Source of the DNA: Dysgonamonadaceae bacterium
Lineage (GTDB): Bacteria > Bacteroidota > Bacteroidia > Bacteroidales > Azobacteroidaceae
Assembly: GCA_031282925.1 (NCBI GenBank)
Contig: JAITCT010000139.1
Location: forward strand, 1-5,725
Length of the DNA stretch: 5,725 bases
Direction of reading: 5' to 3'
Shown: piece by piece, positions 5,385 to 5,725 of the stretch
How the letters are laid out: each line of letters begins with the position of its first letter
Position numbering within the stretch: position 1 is the first letter of the stretch
Position numbers and translations under genes: made by a program
The notes under the pieces: model-generated
Database searches by the model: none
Told to the model about the DNA's origin: nothing
The model's input: the letters and a program-made list of their open reading frames with translations, nothing else

Positions 5385-5570
5385 TTAGTATTCTTTTTTC
5401 GCTGATTTAAACAACTTCTGCGTTTTGTAAGGAACGATTTTGTAAGTGGCAACATTATTAAGATTACTGTAGCCAATGTCGTAATTTGTGTTGTTTTTGT
5501 GGATAATTTTACCATATTTGGGACAAAAAACGGATAAATTTTGTCCGTTTTTTATTTTTTTATAAATCAA
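5385..5570 (-). CDS. Doubtful small hypothetical protein or gene remnant
   Basis: A 61-codon reading that begins with TTG at 5568-5570; no ATG or GTG is available. Codon use is like the neighbourhood and the sequence (…FCPKYGKIIHKNNTNYDIGY… to KSAKKEY) is basic and tyrosine/asparagine-rich. The frame stays open for ten more codons upstream until a TGA, again without ATG, which suggests a decayed gene rather than an intact one. A terminator-like hairpin lies within its first codons (5525-5553), which also speaks against normal expression from upstream. I do not recognise a family, and there is no signal peptide or membrane segment. Confidence 0.3.
   Translation of the reverse strand: MIYKKIKNGQNLSVFCPKYGKIIHKNNTNYDIGYSNLNNVATYKIVPYKTQKLFKSAKKEY
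5525..5560. terminator. Bidirectional rho-independent-like terminator
   Basis: aaaaaacgga (5525-5534) and tccgtttttt (5544-5553) form a perfect 10-bp stem with a 9-nt loop. Because the stem ends in A6/T6, a U-run follows the CGGA/TCCG core in both directions; on the plus strand it is extended by attttttt. It separates the radical-SAM gene from the minus-strand material to its left. Confidence 0.6.
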
Positions 5571-5578
5571 TTTATTTG
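5571..5578 (+). promoter_or_regulatory. Candidate -7 element for the radical-SAM gene
   Basis: TTTATTTG differs from TAnnTTTG by one base and lies 32 bp before the start codon. No TTTG stands at the proper distance upstream, so the call is weak. Confidence 0.28.
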
Positions 5579-5610
5579 GAACTTCGCAAAAATTTAAAAC
5601 TCAATAAAAT

Positions 5611-5725
5611 ATGTCTTTAAAAAAATTAATTATTTCACCTAAAACAATTAGTTTAATAACTACTAATAAATGTACCGCAGCATGCAAAGATTGCTGTTTT
5701 GGTTGCAGTCCGAAAAATAACGACA
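5611..5725 (+). CDS. Radical-SAM enzyme, N-terminal 38 residues only
   Basis: From ATG 5611 the frame stays open to the right edge. It reads a lysine-rich start, the strand KTISLITTNK, then C21-TAA-C25-KD-C28, a CX3CX2C motif. In radical-SAM enzymes this triad binds the [4Fe-4S] cluster that cleaves S-adenosylmethionine. The leading beta strand with TTN-x-C fits strand 1 of the partial TIM barrel. Two more cysteines follow at once (C29 and C32, in CCFGCSPK), which is unusual and could serve a second metal site or a structural role. The start is well placed: no upstream in-frame start is close and a terminator lies 58 bp before it. Substrate and pathway cannot be told from this part. A peptide-modifying or nucleic-acid-modifying enzyme would both be possible; partners must lie to the right. 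Confidence 0.72.
   Translation, partial: MSLKKLIISPKTISLITTNKCTAACKDCCFGCSPKNND

Overview
The window comes from a member of the Bacteroidetes, most likely the order Bacteroidales. The signs are an EF-G2-type elongation factor paralogue, promoters of the Bacteroidetes TTTG / TAnnTTTG type without Shine-Dalgarno sequences, transposase remnants of types common in that phylum, and AT-rich intergenic DNA carrying simple, partly palindromic repeat modules.

Left part (1-3300), ordered chromosomal genes on the minus strand. From right to left: an EF-G-like GTPase paralogue (fusA2 type, 718 aa, 907-3063), then a DsrE-family protein (240-728), then a TusA-like sulfurtransferase that runs off the left edge (1-218). 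The DsrE and TusA genes are 21 nt apart and look like an operon for handling protein-bound sulfur. The EF-G paralogue has lost the catalytic switch II histidine and other GTPase motif residues but keeps the domain IV tip. A perfect 24-bp hairpin separates it from the sulfur genes. A second, imperfect repeat of the same general style lies upstream of it.

Middle part (3300-4620), a scrapyard of broken mobile and accessory sequence. The C-terminal end of an ISL3-type transposase (minus) abuts the C-terminal half of an IS4-type transposase (plus) at about 3577-3580. Neither gene has its other half here. Next is a GC-rich 57-codon minus-strand fragment ending in GFSMRCV, like the tail of Bacteroidetes FISUMP / C-type-lectin-like surface proteins. 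Its codon pattern (mostly NNC) would fit a diversity-generating-retroelement variable region. A palindromic double promoter at 4591-4616 follows, with only a 17-codon ORF after it.

Right part (4620-5725), AT-rich accessory DNA. It holds an XRE-family regulator with a very good Bacteroidetes promoter but an in-frame TAA at codon 58, a doubtful 61-codon minus-strand ORF, a bidirectional terminator-like hairpin, and the first 38 codons of a radical-SAM enzyme with a CX3CX2C motif plus extra cysteines. That gene leaves the window at the right edge. Whatever system it belongs to lies mostly outside, so the window shows at most its left boundary.
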